Position numbers and translations under genes: made by a program. 64,000 nt of DNA from Streptomyces sp. NRRL S-31. Lineage in GTDB: Bacteria > Actinomycetota > Actinomycetes > Streptomycetales > Streptomycetaceae. The stretch lies in the NCBI RefSeq assembly GCF_000718775.1, contig NZ_JOCB01000028.1:1-64000 (forward strand). Reading direction: 5' to 3'. Below the pieces are notes generated by a model. The model was not told where the DNA came from. It saw only the letters and a list, made by a program, of their open reading frames with translations, and ran no database searches. Below, piece by piece: positions 43,289 to 52,565 of this stretch (its first letter is position 1; the number at the start of each line of letters is the position of its first letter).

Positions 43289-45133
43289 ATGAGGTCACCC
43301 TCGTACCCCGTCCTGCCCGCGCGCGGACTCGCGGCCGCCGTCGCGCTGACCCTCACCGCCGGGCTCGGCACCGGCATCGCCACGGCCGCCCCGGCCACCG
43401 CGCGCACCGGCTCCGCGCACACGGCCACCGCGGGCACCGGCACCGCGCCGGATCTCGCCGCCAAGCCCTTCATGGGCTGGTCCAGTTGGAGCATGCAGTC
43501 GTCCAAGTACCCCGGCCTCAACCCGGACGGCGACTACAGCTACCTGACCGAGGCGAACGTCCTCAAGCAGGCCGACGCCCTGGCGAAGAAGCTGAAGCCG
43601 TACGGCTACACGTACGTCAACATCGACTCCGGCTGGTGGCGGGACCAGGACTGGAAGCCCGCCTTCGACGCCCACGCACGCCAGCGGGCCGACCCGGACC
43701 GCTTCCCGCACGGCATGAAGGCGGTCGCCGACCACATCCACGGCCTCGGCCTGAAAGCCGGCATCTACCTGCCCGTCGGCCTGGAGAAGGAGGCGTACGG
43801 CGACGGCAAGGTACCGGTCGACGACGCCGACGGCTGCACCACCGCCGACATCGTCCACGGCGACCTGCGCACCACCAACGGCTGGGACAGCGCCTACAAA
43901 CTCGACTTCGGCAAACCCTGCGCGCAGAAGTACATAGACTCCCAGGCCCGGTTGCTCGCCTCCTGGGGGTACGACTTCCTCAAACTCGACGGCGTGGGCC
44001 CCGGCTCGTTCAAGAGCGGCGACAACTACGACAACGTCGCCGACGTGGCCGCCTGGCAGCGGGCGATCGCCGCCACCGGCCGCCCCATGCACCTGGAGCT
44101 GTCCTGGTCCCTCGACATCGGCCACGCCGCCGACTGGAAGAAGCACTCCCAGGGCTGGCGCGTCGACACCGACGTCGAGTGCTACTGCAACACCCTCGTC
44201 AGCTGGGAGAACTCCGTCGACGACCGTTTCACCGACACCCCCGGCTGGACCCGGCACGCCGGTCCCGGCGGCTGGAACGACCTGGACTCCCTCGACGTCG
44301 GCAACGGCGCCATGGACGGCCTGACCAAGGCCGAACGGCAGACCTACGCCACCCTGTGGGCCATCGCCAAGTCCCCGCTCTACACCGGCGACGACCTCAC
44401 CCGGCTGGACGACTACGGCGTGAAGCTCCTCACCAACCGCGAGGTCATCGCCGTCGACCAGGGCGACGGCCCGCCCGCCCGGCCGGTCACCCCCTCCGAC
44501 CCCCAGCAGGTGTGGGCCGCGAAGAACCCCGACGGCACCACCACGGTCGCCCTGTTCAACCTCGCCGACTCGCCGTCCGCCGTCACCGCCGACTTCTCCG
44601 CCCTCGGCTTCACCGGCCGAGCCTCCGTACGCGACCTGTGGAACCACGAGAACCTCGGCACCTACCGGAACGGCATCACCGAGGCGCTGCCCGCCCACGG
44701 CTCCCGGCTGTTCACCGTCACCCCGCACGGCGGCGCCGTCGCCACCACCGGATACGAGGCCGAGGCCGCCGCCAACACGCTGGGCGGCCGGGCCTCCGTG
44801 GCCGACTGCGCCGCCTGCTCCGGCGGCAAGAAGGTCGGCGACCTCTACACCGGCGGCACGCTCCGCTTCAACGACATCGTCGTGGACCGGCCCGGCACCT
44901 ACCTGGTCAAGGTGGCCTACATCAGCGGTGACGCCCGCCCGGTGAACGTCTCCGCCGGCTCCGGCGCCGCCACCCGCCACACCTTCCCCTCCACCGGTGA
45001 CTGGGGAACCGTCGAGACGGTCAGCGTCCCCGTCACCCTCAAGGCCGGCCGCAACACCCTCACCTTCGACAGCGGTCCGGACTACGCCCCGGACATCGAC
45101 CGCGTCGACGTGCCCTCGTCCCCCCGCCAGTGA
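43289..45133 (+). CDS. Secreted GH27 alpha-galactosidase-like enzyme with C-terminal CBM
   Basis: A 614-residue exported glycosidase. A signal peptide lies within residues 1-34. The GH27 barrel begins PFMGWSSWSMQSS. The nucleophile Asp234 is in YDFLKLDGVG and the acid/base Asp295 in WRVDTDVEC. An antiparallel beta domain follows. Residues about 490-610 form a carbohydrate-binding module of CBM35/CBM6 type (YEAEAAANTLGGRASV, then VNVSAGSGAATRHTF). AGGAGG precedes the ATG. The GH95 gene follows 11 bp later. Family is firm; alpha-galactosidase against beta-L-arabinopyranosidase is not decided. Confidence 0.92.
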   Translation: MRSPSYPVLPARGLAAAVALTLTAGLGTGIATAAPATARTGSAHTATAGTGTAPDLAAKPFMGWSSWSMQSSKYPGLNPDGDYSYLTEANVLKQADALAKKLKPYGYTYVNIDSGWWRDQDWKPAFDAHARQRADPDRFPHGMKAVADHIHGLGLKAGIYLPVGLEKEAYGDGKVPVDDADGCTTADIVHGDLRTTNGWDSAYKLDFGKPCAQKYIDSQARLLASWGYDFLKLDGVGPGSFKSGDNYDNVADVAAWQRAIAATGRPMHLELSWSLDIGHAADWKKHSQGWRVDTDVECYCNTLVSWENSVDDRFTDTPGWTRHAGPGGWNDLDSLDVGNGAMDGLTKAERQTYATLWAIAKSPLYTGDDLTRLDDYGVKLLTNREVIAVDQGDGPPARPVTPSDPQQVWAAKNPDGTTTVALFNLADSPSAVTADFSALGFTGRASVRDLWNHENLGTYRNGITEALPAHGSRLFTVTPHGGAVATTGYEAEAAANTLGGRASVADCAACSGGKKVGDLYTGGTLRFNDIVVDRPGTYLVKVAYISGDARPVNVSAGSGAATRHTFPSTGDWGTVETVSVPVTLKAGRNTLTFDSGPDYAPDIDRVDVPSSPRQ

Positions 45134-45144
45134 TCGGAACCGCC

Positions 45145-47493
45145 ATGCAGCGCCCGCCCAGCAGACGCGGCTTCCTCGCCCTCGCCGCCGCCACCGGAGC
45201 CCTCGCCGCGACTCCCGCCTTCACCGCCACCGCCGCCCCCCGGCGGCCCGCCGAGGCACCCGCCGCCGACGCCCGCCACCAGCTGTGGTGGCGGGCCCCC
45301 GCCGACGAGCACTCGCTCATCCGGCAGGGCCTGCCGGTCGGCAACGGACGCCTCGGCGCCCTCGCCGGCAACGACCCCGGCCGCGAACTCCTCCTCGTCA
45401 CCGACGCCACGCTGTGGACCGGCGGCCGCAACGACACCCTGGACGCCGACGGCCAGTTCCCCTACGGCCGAGACGACTTCGGCTCCCTCACCCTGCTCGC
45501 CCGGCTCACCGTCGACCTGCCCGACCACGACCTGTCCGCCGTCACCGGCTACCGCCGCACCCTCGACCTCGCCCAGGGCGTGGTCACCACCTCCTACGTC
45601 CGCTCCGGCGTCACCTACCGGCGGCAGCTCTTCGCCAGCCGGCCCGACGACGTCATCGTGCTGCACTTCAGCCAGAGCGGCGGCGGCCGTTACACCGGCA
45701 CCGTCACCCTCGCCGGCACCCACGGCGAGCACGGGACGGCCGACTCCTTCGCCGGGTCCTTCGCGGGCGGCCTGCGCTACGGCGCCGCGATCGCCGCGCA
45801 CGGCAGCGGCGGCACCGTCCGGACGGCCGGCGCGGGCCTTGAGTTCACCGGCTGCCGGGAACTGACCGTGGTGCTCAGCGGCGGCACCGACTACGCCCCG
45901 AACCCCGCCACCCACTACCGCGACCCCGCCCTCGACCCCCGGGAGCTGGCCCGCACCAAGGTCCGCGCCGCCGCCCGCACCTCCGCCGGCGCCCTGCTGC
46001 GCACCCACATCGCCGACCACCGCGCCCTGTTCGACCGGTTCGGCCTCTCCCTCGGCACCTCCTCCGCCGAGCAGCGTGCCCTGGACACCTGGGAGCGCAT
46101 CCAGGCCCGCGCCCGCGACAACGAGCCCGACCCCGAACTGGAGGCCGCCTACGTCCAGTTCGGCCGGTACCTGATGATCGCCGGTTCCCGGGGCAGCCTG
46201 CCGCTCGGCCTCCAGGGGCCCTGGCTGGACGGCAACGACCCGGACTGGATGGCCGACTACCACACCGACATCAACCTCCAGATGAACTACTGGATGGCCG
46301 ACCGGACCGGCCTGTCACCCTGCTTCGACGCGCTCACCGACTACTGCGTCGCCCAGCTCCCCTCCTGGACCGACCTCACCGCACGGCTCTTCGACGACCC
46401 CCGCAACCGCTACCGCAACTCCAGCGGCGAGAACGCCGGCTGGACCGTCGCCATCTCCACCAACCCGTACGGCGGAGGCGGCTGGTGGTGGCACCCGGCG
46501 GGCAACGCCTGGCTGTGCAACTCCCTGTTCGAGCACTACGAGTACACCCGCTCCCGCGCCCACCTGGAGCGGATCTACCCCCTGCTCAAGGGCGCCTGCG
46601 AGTTCTGGGAGGCCCGGCTGCTCACCCACACCCTGCCCGACAGCGGCCGCGAGGTGCTCATCGCCGACAGCGACTGGTCACCGGAGCACGGCCCGCTCGA
46701 CGCCAAGGGCATCACCTACGCGCAGGAACTCGTCCACGCCCTCTTCGGCAACTACCGCACCGCCGCCGCCGAACTGGGCCGGGACACCGCCTACGCGCGC
46801 ACCGTCGGCGCCCTGCGCGACCGCCTCCACCTCCCGGCCGTCAGCCCCACGACGGGCTGGCTGGAGGAGTGGATGTCCCCCGACAACCTCGGCGAGACCA
46901 CCCACCGGCACCTCTCCCCGCTCGTCGGCCTGTTCCCCGGCGACCGCATACGGCCGGACGGCACCACCCCCGCCGAGATCGTCGCCGGAGCCACCGCCCT
47001 GCTCACCGCGCGCGGCATGAACAGCTTCGGCTGGGCCAACGCCTGGCGCGCCCTGTGCTGGGCGCGTCTGAAGAACCCCGAGAAGGCGTACCGGCTCATC
47101 GTGAACAACCTGCGCCCGTCGACCGGCGGCGGCAACGGCACCGCCCCCAACCTCTTCGACATCTACGAGGTGGAACCCGGCCGGGGCATCTTCCAGATCG
47201 ACGCCAACTTCGGCACCCCCACCGCCGTCACCGAGATGCTGCTCTACTCCCGCCCCGGACACCTGGAACTGCTGCCCGCCCTCCCCGCCGCCTGGTCCGC
47301 CGCCGGTTCGCTGACCGGGGCCGGGGCCCGCGGCGGCTTCCTCGTCGACCTGCACTGGCGGGACGGCACACCCACCGAGGTGCGCATCCGCAGCACCGGC
47401 GGGACCATGGCCTCCGTGGGACACGCAGGCAGGTTCCGAACGGTCCGGGTGCGACCCGGCGAGGCCGTCACGCTCCGGGACTTCGGCCGGTGA
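45145..47493 (+). CDS. Tat-exported GH95 alpha-L-fucosidase/alpha-L-galactosidase
   Basis: A 782-residue glycosidase that removes alpha-1,2-linked L-fucose or L-galactose by inversion. The twin-arginine signal is SRRGFLALAAATGALAA. GLPVGNGRLGALAGNDPGRE starts the N-terminal beta domain. The (alpha/alpha)6 catalytic domain has the DINLQMNYWMADRTGL block and NLFDIYEVEPGRGIFQIDAN near the C-terminus. The ATG at 45145 is used; a GTG at 45130 overlaps the previous stop and is equally possible. Its stop overlaps the SGNH gene start (GTGA). Together they suggest coordinated debranching of plant or microbial glycans. Confidence 0.93.
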   Translation: MQRPPSRRGFLALAAATGALAATPAFTATAAPRRPAEAPAADARHQLWWRAPADEHSLIRQGLPVGNGRLGALAGNDPGRELLLVTDATLWTGGRNDTLDADGQFPYGRDDFGSLTLLARLTVDLPDHDLSAVTGYRRTLDLAQGVVTTSYVRSGVTYRRQLFASRPDDVIVLHFSQSGGGRYTGTVTLAGTHGEHGTADSFAGSFAGGLRYGAAIAAHGSGGTVRTAGAGLEFTGCRELTVVLSGGTDYAPNPATHYRDPALDPRELARTKVRAAARTSAGALLRTHIADHRALFDRFGLSLGTSSAEQRALDTWERIQARARDNEPDPELEAAYVQFGRYLMIAGSRGSLPLGLQGPWLDGNDPDWMADYHTDINLQMNYWMADRTGLSPCFDALTDYCVAQLPSWTDLTARLFDDPRNRYRNSSGENAGWTVAISTNPYGGGGWWWHPAGNAWLCNSLFEHYEYTRSRAHLERIYPLLKGACEFWEARLLTHTLPDSGREVLIADSDWSPEHGPLDAKGITYAQELVHALFGNYRTAAAELGRDTAYARTVGALRDRLHLPAVSPTTGWLEEWMSPDNLGETTHRHLSPLVGLFPGDRIRPDGTTPAEIVAGATALLTARGMNSFGWANAWRALCWARLKNPEKAYRLIVNNLRPSTGGGNGTAPNLFDIYEVEPGRGIFQIDANFGTPTAVTEMLLYSRPGHLELLPALPAAWSAAGSLTGAGARGGFLVDLHWRDGTPTEVRIRSTGGTMASVGHAGRFRTVRVRPGEAVTLRDFGR

Positions 47494-48710
47494 CCGGCCG
47501 GTCCCGGCGCCGGTGCCGCCTCGCCGCCGCCCTGCTCACGGCCCTCGCCTGCCTGCCCGTGTCCGCCGCCCGGGCCGCCACCCCGCCCGCGCCGGCCCCC
47601 CGGGCCTCCGGCGTCGTCACCTGGGCGGCCAGTGCCGACCGCATGGGGGAGGGCACCGCCGGCCAGGGCTACCGGCTCGTCGTCCGCACCAGCGTCGGCG
47701 GCGACGACCTGCGCGTCCGCTTCAGCAACGCCTTCGGCGACCGCCCCCTGACCCTCGACGGCGTCCACGCCGGCCTGCGCGCCCAGGGCGCCGCCCTGCG
47801 GCCGGGCAGCAACCGGCCGCTCACCTTCGGCGGCTCCCGCGCGGTCACCGTCCCGGCCGGGGCCGCCGTCTGGAGCGATCCGCTGCCCGGCCGCGTCCCG
47901 GCCGGCGCCGACCTGGTCGTCAGCCTGCGCACCCCCGACGCGGCCGGCCCCGCCACCGGTCACTGGATGGCGATGCAGACCTCGTACACCGGGCCGGGGG
48001 ACCACACCGCCGAGGAGAGCGGCGCCGGCTGGACGGGGACGACCGGCTCCTGGTGGTACCTCGACTCCGTCTCCGTACGGCCCTCCCGCGCGGCCGACGG
48101 CGCCGTGGCCGCGCTCGGCGACTCCCTCACCGACGGCTGGCAGTCCACCACCGACCTGAACCGCCGCTGGCCCGACTACCTCGCCCGGCGCCTGCGCACG
48201 GTCGGCGCGGCCGTCCAGGGCGTGGCCAACGAGGGCATCTCCGGCAACATGGTGCTCGCGGACGGCCCCGGACAGGCCGCGCTGCACCGGCTCGACCGGG
48301 ACGTCCTCAGCCAGCCCGGGGTGCGCACCGTCTTCCTCTTCGAAGGCGTCAACGACCTCAAGGCGCACACCGGGGTCACCGCGGCCGATCTCGTCGCCGG
48401 CTACCGGGAGATCGCCCGGCGGGCGCACGCGGCGGGCAAGTGCGTGGTCGCCGCCACCGTCGGCCCGTTCAAGGGCTGGCCGGAGTGGGACCCGCCCGCC
48501 GAGGCCGTACGCCAGGAGGTGAACGCCTACCTGCGCGGCAGCGGGGAGTTCGACGCCGTCACCGACTTCGACCGCGTCCTGCGCAGCCCCTACGACCCCG
48601 AGCGCATGCTGCCCTTCTTCGACGGCGGGGACCATGTGCACCCCAACGACAAGGGCATGCAGGCGCTGGCCGACGCCGTCGACCTGAACCGGCTCGACTG
48701 CGCCCGGTGA
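47490..48710 (+). CDS. Secreted SGNH/GDSL hydrolase
   Basis: A 406-residue exported esterase. The signal peptide is residues 1-29 (RRRCRLAAALLTALACLPV, cleaved near ARA-AT). The N-terminal 180 residues form a beta-sandwich domain (VRTSVGGDDLRVRFSNAF). The SGNH domain has Ser in ALGDSLTDGW, Gly in NEGISGNMV, Asn in EGVNDLKAH and Asp/His in GDHVHPNDKG. The GTG at 47490 overlaps the GH95 stop by 4 bp. It is likely an acetylesterase acting on decorated polysaccharide, as in other operons with debranching enzymes. A 15-bp-stem terminator follows. Confidence 0.92.
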   Translation: MTGRSRRRCRLAAALLTALACLPVSAARAATPPAPAPRASGVVTWAASADRMGEGTAGQGYRLVVRTSVGGDDLRVRFSNAFGDRPLTLDGVHAGLRAQGAALRPGSNRPLTFGGSRAVTVPAGAAVWSDPLPGRVPAGADLVVSLRTPDAAGPATGHWMAMQTSYTGPGDHTAEESGAGWTGTTGSWWYLDSVSVRPSRAADGAVAALGDSLTDGWQSTTDLNRRWPDYLARRLRTVGAAVQGVANEGISGNMVLADGPGQAALHRLDRDVLSQPGVRTVFLFEGVNDLKAHTGVTAADLVAGYREIARRAHAAGKCVVAATVGPFKGWPEWDPPAEAVRQEVNAYLRGSGEFDAVTDFDRVLRSPYDPERMLPFFDGGDHVHPNDKGMQALADAVDLNRLDCAR

Positions 48711-48717
48711 AACGGAA

Positions 48718-48759
48718 CCGGCCGGGCCCGGGGGCGCGGAGCCACCCGGGCCCGGCCGG
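48718..48759. terminator. Very strong hairpin terminator of the glycosidase operon
   Basis: CCGGCCGGGCCCGGG (48718-48732), 12-base loop, CCCGGGCCCGGCCGG (48745-48759): a perfect 15-bp stem starting eight bases after the stop codon. It can also serve the convergent operon. Confidence 0.88.
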
Positions 48760-48837
48760 CGCCCGGCTTGACGGGGATGCGGGACACGTCGTCCTGGCGC
48801 GCGGCACCGACGACACCGCCGGGGCGGCCTGCCCGCG

Positions 48838-49188
48838 TCAGCCCAGCAGCCGCGGCCAGTCCTTCGGCACCCGGCCGGCCGGGCCCGGGACCGGCTGGTC
48901 GGCGGGGTGGTAGGTCGGCGGGGCCAGTTCGGGACCGGATTCGTACAACTCCTCCGTGGTGTAGTCCCAGAACCAGTCCTCGCCCGGCTCGAAGCTGCGG
49001 ATCAGCGGGTGCCCGGTCGCCCGGTAGTGGGCGGTGGCGTGCTTCGAGAGGGAGTCGTCGCAGCAGCCGATGTGCCCGCAACTCGCGCAGCGGCGCAGAT
49101 GGAACCACCAGCCGCCCGTCTGTTCGCACTCCAGGCAGCCCGTGCCGCTGGGCGGGACGGTGGGGTCGATTCCGTGGGCCTCGGTCAT
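48838..49188 (-). CDS. UBP-type zinc finger protein
   Basis: A 116-residue protein consisting of a ubiquitin-hydrolase-type (ZnF-UBP) zinc finger. Ligand residues are seen in CLECEQTGGWWFHLRRCASC, HIGCCDDSLSKHATAHYRAT and HPLIRSFEPG. Tail WFWDYTTEELYES is typical of bacterial homologues. Its start overlaps the histidine kinase stop (ATGA). It is the last gene of a three-gene coupled operon. Bacteria lack ubiquitin, so the ligand is unknown; it may bind a C-terminal Gly-Gly-like peptide or act as a redox-sensitive switch, both speculative. Confidence 0.9.
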   Translation of the reverse strand: MTEAHGIDPTVPPSGTGCLECEQTGGWWFHLRRCASCGHIGCCDDSLSKHATAHYRATGHPLIRSFEPGEDWFWDYTTEELYESGPELAPPTYHPADQPVPGPAGRVPKDWPRLLG

Positions 49189-50636
49189 ACCGGCTCCTCG
49201 TCGGGGGTTTGGGCGGTCAGGGGGAGCAGCACCTGGAAGCGCGTGTCGCCGGGGACGGACTCGACGCGCAGGGTGCCGTGGTGCTTGTTGACGACGATCC
49301 GCCAGGAGATGTCCAGGCCGAGCCCGGTGCCCTCGCCGACCGGCTTGGTGGTGAAGAACGGATCGAAGATCCGGTCCTTGATCTCCGGCGGGACGCCGGG
49401 CCCGGTGTCCCGGAACTCCACCAGCAGCCGCTCGTGGTCGAGTCCCGTCCGCACGGTCAGCGTGCCCTGCCCGCCCGCGCCGTTCATGGCGGAGACGGCG
49501 TTGTCGATCAGATTGGTCCACACCTGGTTCAGCTCCGCCGGGTAGGCGGGGACCGGCGGGAGCGTGCGGTCGTACTCCTTGACGATCCCGATGCCCGGCC
49601 CGATCTTCCCCGACAGCATCACCAGCGTGCTGTCGAGGAGTTCGTGCACGTCCACCACCCGGTACGGCGCCCGGTCCAGCTGCGAGTACTGCTTGGCCGC
49701 GTCGACCAGGTGCGAGATGCGGGTGGCGGAGTCCTCGACCTCGTTCATCAGCAGCTCGGTCTCGACGGTGTAGCTGAGCCAGCCCACCGCGTTCGGCAGG
49801 ATCTCCTCGTCCACCGCCGCCGCGACCTGCTCCAGCCAGTCCACGTCCAGCCCGGCCTGCACGAAGACGGGCGCCGCCTGCCAGCCCTGCTCGATGCCGT
49901 GGTCCTCCAGCCAGTCGGCGAGCGTGTCCTCCCGGTCGGACGCCTCCAGCGGGCTGAGCGCCGGGGCCTTGCCCACCCGCTCCGCGGTGCGCTCCTGGAT
50001 CTCGACCAGGCTCGCCAGGCACTCGCGGGAGAACGGCCCCTCGGCGATCAGGCCGAGCTTGCGCCGCATCTTCGCCACGCGCTCCCGCAGGGACGCGGTG
50101 GCCCGCACCGCGGCCGCCGCGGGGTTGTTCAGCTCGTGCGTGAGCCCCGCCGACAACGAGCCCAGCGCCAGCAGCCGTTCCCGCTGCCCGACCATCGCCT
50201 GGGTGTTCTTCGTGCCGAAGAACAGGCCCTCCAGCAGGTGCACGGCCATCGGGAACCAGTCGCGCACGACCTCCGCGAAGACGTCCGCGGGCAGCACGAA
50301 GAACCGCGTCGGCTCCGTGACCCGCATGGAGTTGTTGTAGACCTGCCGCACCCGGTCGCCGAGGTAGGCCTGCATCGCGCCCCCGTACACCCCGCGTTGC
50401 GCGGTCCGGGTGACCTCCACGTCGTCGCCGCCGACCCGGCGGGACAGCACCACCGCGCCCTCGATCATCACGAAGAGGCAGGTGGCGGCGTCGCCCTCGG
50501 TGTACACCGGGCCGGGCTGGAACAGCTCCACCCGGCCCGCCGCGCACAGCCGGCCCAGCTGCTCGGGGCTCAGCTTCTCGAAGAGGAACAGCGAGCCGAC
50601 CTCCCGCGGGCTGCACGGCATCAGCTGCCCGCTCAC
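49185..50636 (-). CDS. cNMP-binding-domain sensor histidine kinase
   Basis: A 483-residue cytoplasmic kinase. Residues about 10-125 are a cyclic-nucleotide-binding-type domain (LFEKLSPEQLGRLCAAGRVE, then YTEGDAATCLFVMIEGAVVL). The H-box is SAGLTHELNNPAAAAVRATA with the phospho-acceptor His. The ATPase domain has N-box NQVWTNLIDNAVSAMN, G1 FRDTGPGVPPEIKD and G2 GTGLGLDISWRIV. There are no transmembrane segments. The GTG at 50636 overlaps the stop of the response-regulator/reductase gene; an ATG at 50621 is an alternative. It is very likely the partner kinase of that fused protein. Confidence 0.93.
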   Translation of the reverse strand: MSGQLMPCSPREVGSLFLFEKLSPEQLGRLCAAGRVELFQPGPVYTEGDAATCLFVMIEGAVVLSRRVGGDDVEVTRTAQRGVYGGAMQAYLGDRVRQVYNNSMRVTEPTRFFVLPADVFAEVVRDWFPMAVHLLEGLFFGTKNTQAMVGQRERLLALGSLSAGLTHELNNPAAAAVRATASLRERVAKMRRKLGLIAEGPFSRECLASLVEIQERTAERVGKAPALSPLEASDREDTLADWLEDHGIEQGWQAAPVFVQAGLDVDWLEQVAAAVDEEILPNAVGWLSYTVETELLMNEVEDSATRISHLVDAAKQYSQLDRAPYRVVDVHELLDSTLVMLSGKIGPGIGIVKEYDRTLPPVPAYPAELNQVWTNLIDNAVSAMNGAGGQGTLTVRTGLDHERLLVEFRDTGPGVPPEIKDRIFDPFFTTKPVGEGTGLGLDISWRIVVNKHHGTLRVESVPGDTRFQVLLPLTAQTPDEEPV

Positions 50637-52309
50637 GACTGCTCCAGGTAGCGGTGGACGAGCATCACGGCCATGGCTCCCTCTCCGACGGCGGACGCGA
50701 CCCGCTTGGCGGACTCGGCGCGCGCGTCGCCCGCGACGAACACACCGGGAATGCTGGTCTCCAGGTGGTACGGCGGCCGGTCCAGCTCCCAGCCGGCGGG
50801 CGGCCGTCCGTCGGCGGTCAGGTCGGGTCCGGCCAGGATGAAGCCGCGCCGGTCGCGCAGCACCGTATCGCCCAGCCAGTCGGTCAGCGGGGCGGCGCCG
50901 ATGAACACGAACATCCACTCGGCGTCGACCCGTTCGCGCTCACCGGTCTCCACCTGACGCAGGGTCAGCTGCTCCAGGCGCTCGGTGCCGTGCGCCTCGT
51001 CGACCACCGTGTGGCAGCGCACCGAGATGTTCGGGGCGTCGTTGATCTGCTGGATCAGGTAGTACGACATGGACGCCGTCAGGTCCGGGCCGCGCACCAG
51101 CAGCGTCACCGACTTGGCGAACCGGGACAGGTACATCGCCGCCTGGCCCGCCGAGTTGGCGCCGCCGACGATGTACACGTCGTGCCCCTGGCAGGACGCG
51201 GCCTCGGTCAGCGCCGAGCCGTAGAACACCCCGCAGCCGGTCAGGTCGGTGCAGCCCGCCGCGTCCAGCTGCCGGTACTGCACGCCGGTCGCCAGGATCA
51301 CGCTGTGCGCGGCGATCGCCGAGCCGTCCGCGAACCGCACCACCCGCGCGGCGCCGTTCACCTCCAGCCCCGTCACCTCACGGGTGGTGAGGATCTCGGC
51401 GCCGAACTTGGCCGCCTGCCGCCGCGCCCGGCCGGTGAGCTGGGCGCCGGAGACGCCGTCCGGGAAGCCCAGGTAGTTCTCGATGCGGGAGCTCTGCCCG
51501 GCCTGCCCGCCGGTCGCCTCCCGCTCCACCAGCACCGTCCGCAGCCCCTCGGAGGCGCCGTACACGGCCGAGCCCAGGCCGGCCGGGCCGCCGCCGATCA
51601 CGACGAGGTCGTAGAAGTCGGCCGCCGGCGTCGTCGCGAGCCCGACCCGCGCAGCCAGCTCGGACGCCTCGGGCTCGACCAGGGCCGTGCCGTCTGGGGT
51701 GATCACCAGCGGCAGCCGCTGCCCGTCCTGCCCGGCGGCGGCCAGCAGCCGCTGCCCCTCCGGCTCCTCCACCGAGTACCAGCGGTACGGCACCTGGTTG
51801 CGGGCGAGGAACTCCCGCACCTCCGAGGACCGCGCCGACCAGCGGTGCCCGACGACCTTGGTGCTGGGCACCGGCTTGTAGGCGCTGTGCCGCCAGGCGT
51901 CCAGCAGGTCGTCGAGGACCGGGTAGAGCTTCTCCTCCGGCGGGTCCCAGGGCTTGAGCAGGTAGTGGTCGAGGTCGACCACGTTGATCGCGTCGATCGC
52001 CGCGTTGGTGTCCGCGTACGCGGTCAGCAGCACCCGCCGCGCGCCCGGGTACACGTCCAGGGCCTGTTCCAGGAACTCGATGCCGTTCATCTGCGGCATG
52101 CGGTAGTCGGCCAGGATCACCGCCACCAGGTCGCCGCGCAGCTTCAGCTCGCGCAGCGCCTCGAGCGCCGACTCGCCGGACTCCGCGCGCACGATCCGGT
52201 ACGACTCGCCGTAGCGCCGCCTGAGGTCGCGGGCGACGGCACGGGAGACCCCCGGATCGTCGTCCACGGTCAGGATGACGGTCCGCGCTGCGTCGGCGGC
52301 CTGTGCCAT
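50633..52309 (-). CDS. Response regulator fused to thioredoxin-reductase-like flavoprotein
   Basis: A 558-residue fusion. Residues 1-130 form a receiver domain: acidic pocket VDDDPG, phospho-acceptor Asp in VILADYRMPQMNG, and LLTAYAD and YLLKPWD. A glutaredoxin/thioredoxin-like segment (residues about 150-230) follows. Then comes a TrxR-type FAD/NAD(P)H domain: VVIGGGPAGLGSAVYGASEG, GGANSAGQAAMYLSRFA and PGVFVAGDARAESAKRVASA. The normal TrxR CxxC site is replaced by a GCGVFYGS sequence, so dithiol chemistry is doubtful. The start at 52309 has GGGGAG upstream. The output is probably NAD(P)H-linked redox activity controlled by phosphorylation. Confidence 0.94.
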   Translation of the reverse strand: MAQAADAARTVILTVDDDPGVSRAVARDLRRRYGESYRIVRAESGESALEALRELKLRGDLVAVILADYRMPQMNGIEFLEQALDVYPGARRVLLTAYADTNAAIDAINVVDLDHYLLKPWDPPEEKLYPVLDDLLDAWRHSAYKPVPSTKVVGHRWSARSSEVREFLARNQVPYRWYSVEEPEGQRLLAAAGQDGQRLPLVITPDGTALVEPEASELAARVGLATTPAADFYDLVVIGGGPAGLGSAVYGASEGLRTVLVEREATGGQAGQSSRIENYLGFPDGVSGAQLTGRARRQAAKFGAEILTTREVTGLEVNGAARVVRFADGSAIAAHSVILATGVQYRQLDAAGCTDLTGCGVFYGSALTEAASCQGHDVYIVGGANSAGQAAMYLSRFAKSVTLLVRGPDLTASMSYYLIQQINDAPNISVRCHTVVDEAHGTERLEQLTLRQVETGERERVDAEWMFVFIGAAPLTDWLGDTVLRDRRGFILAGPDLTADGRPPAGWELDRPPYHLETSIPGVFVAGDARAESAKRVASAVGEGAMAVMLVHRYLEQS

Positions 52310-52565
52310 ACGACTCCCCACCCGATTGCCTGATCCCCGGCCCGGTGCCCTGGCGGGACGCCGTGCCGGTTTCCGGCCATCCTATGGTCGGTACCTCGGG
52401 TCCCGCTTGCCCGACGGGGACCGCCGCTTGCCTCACAGCGCCCATCGCGCGCCGCCCGCGGGGCCGGCTGGTGCGCCGGGGCGCGGCCCGGAGATCATCG
52501 TGTGCGCCGGTGCCCGACGGCGGACACCGGCGGCACGCGACCGCGAACGACGAGGAGGCCCACGG

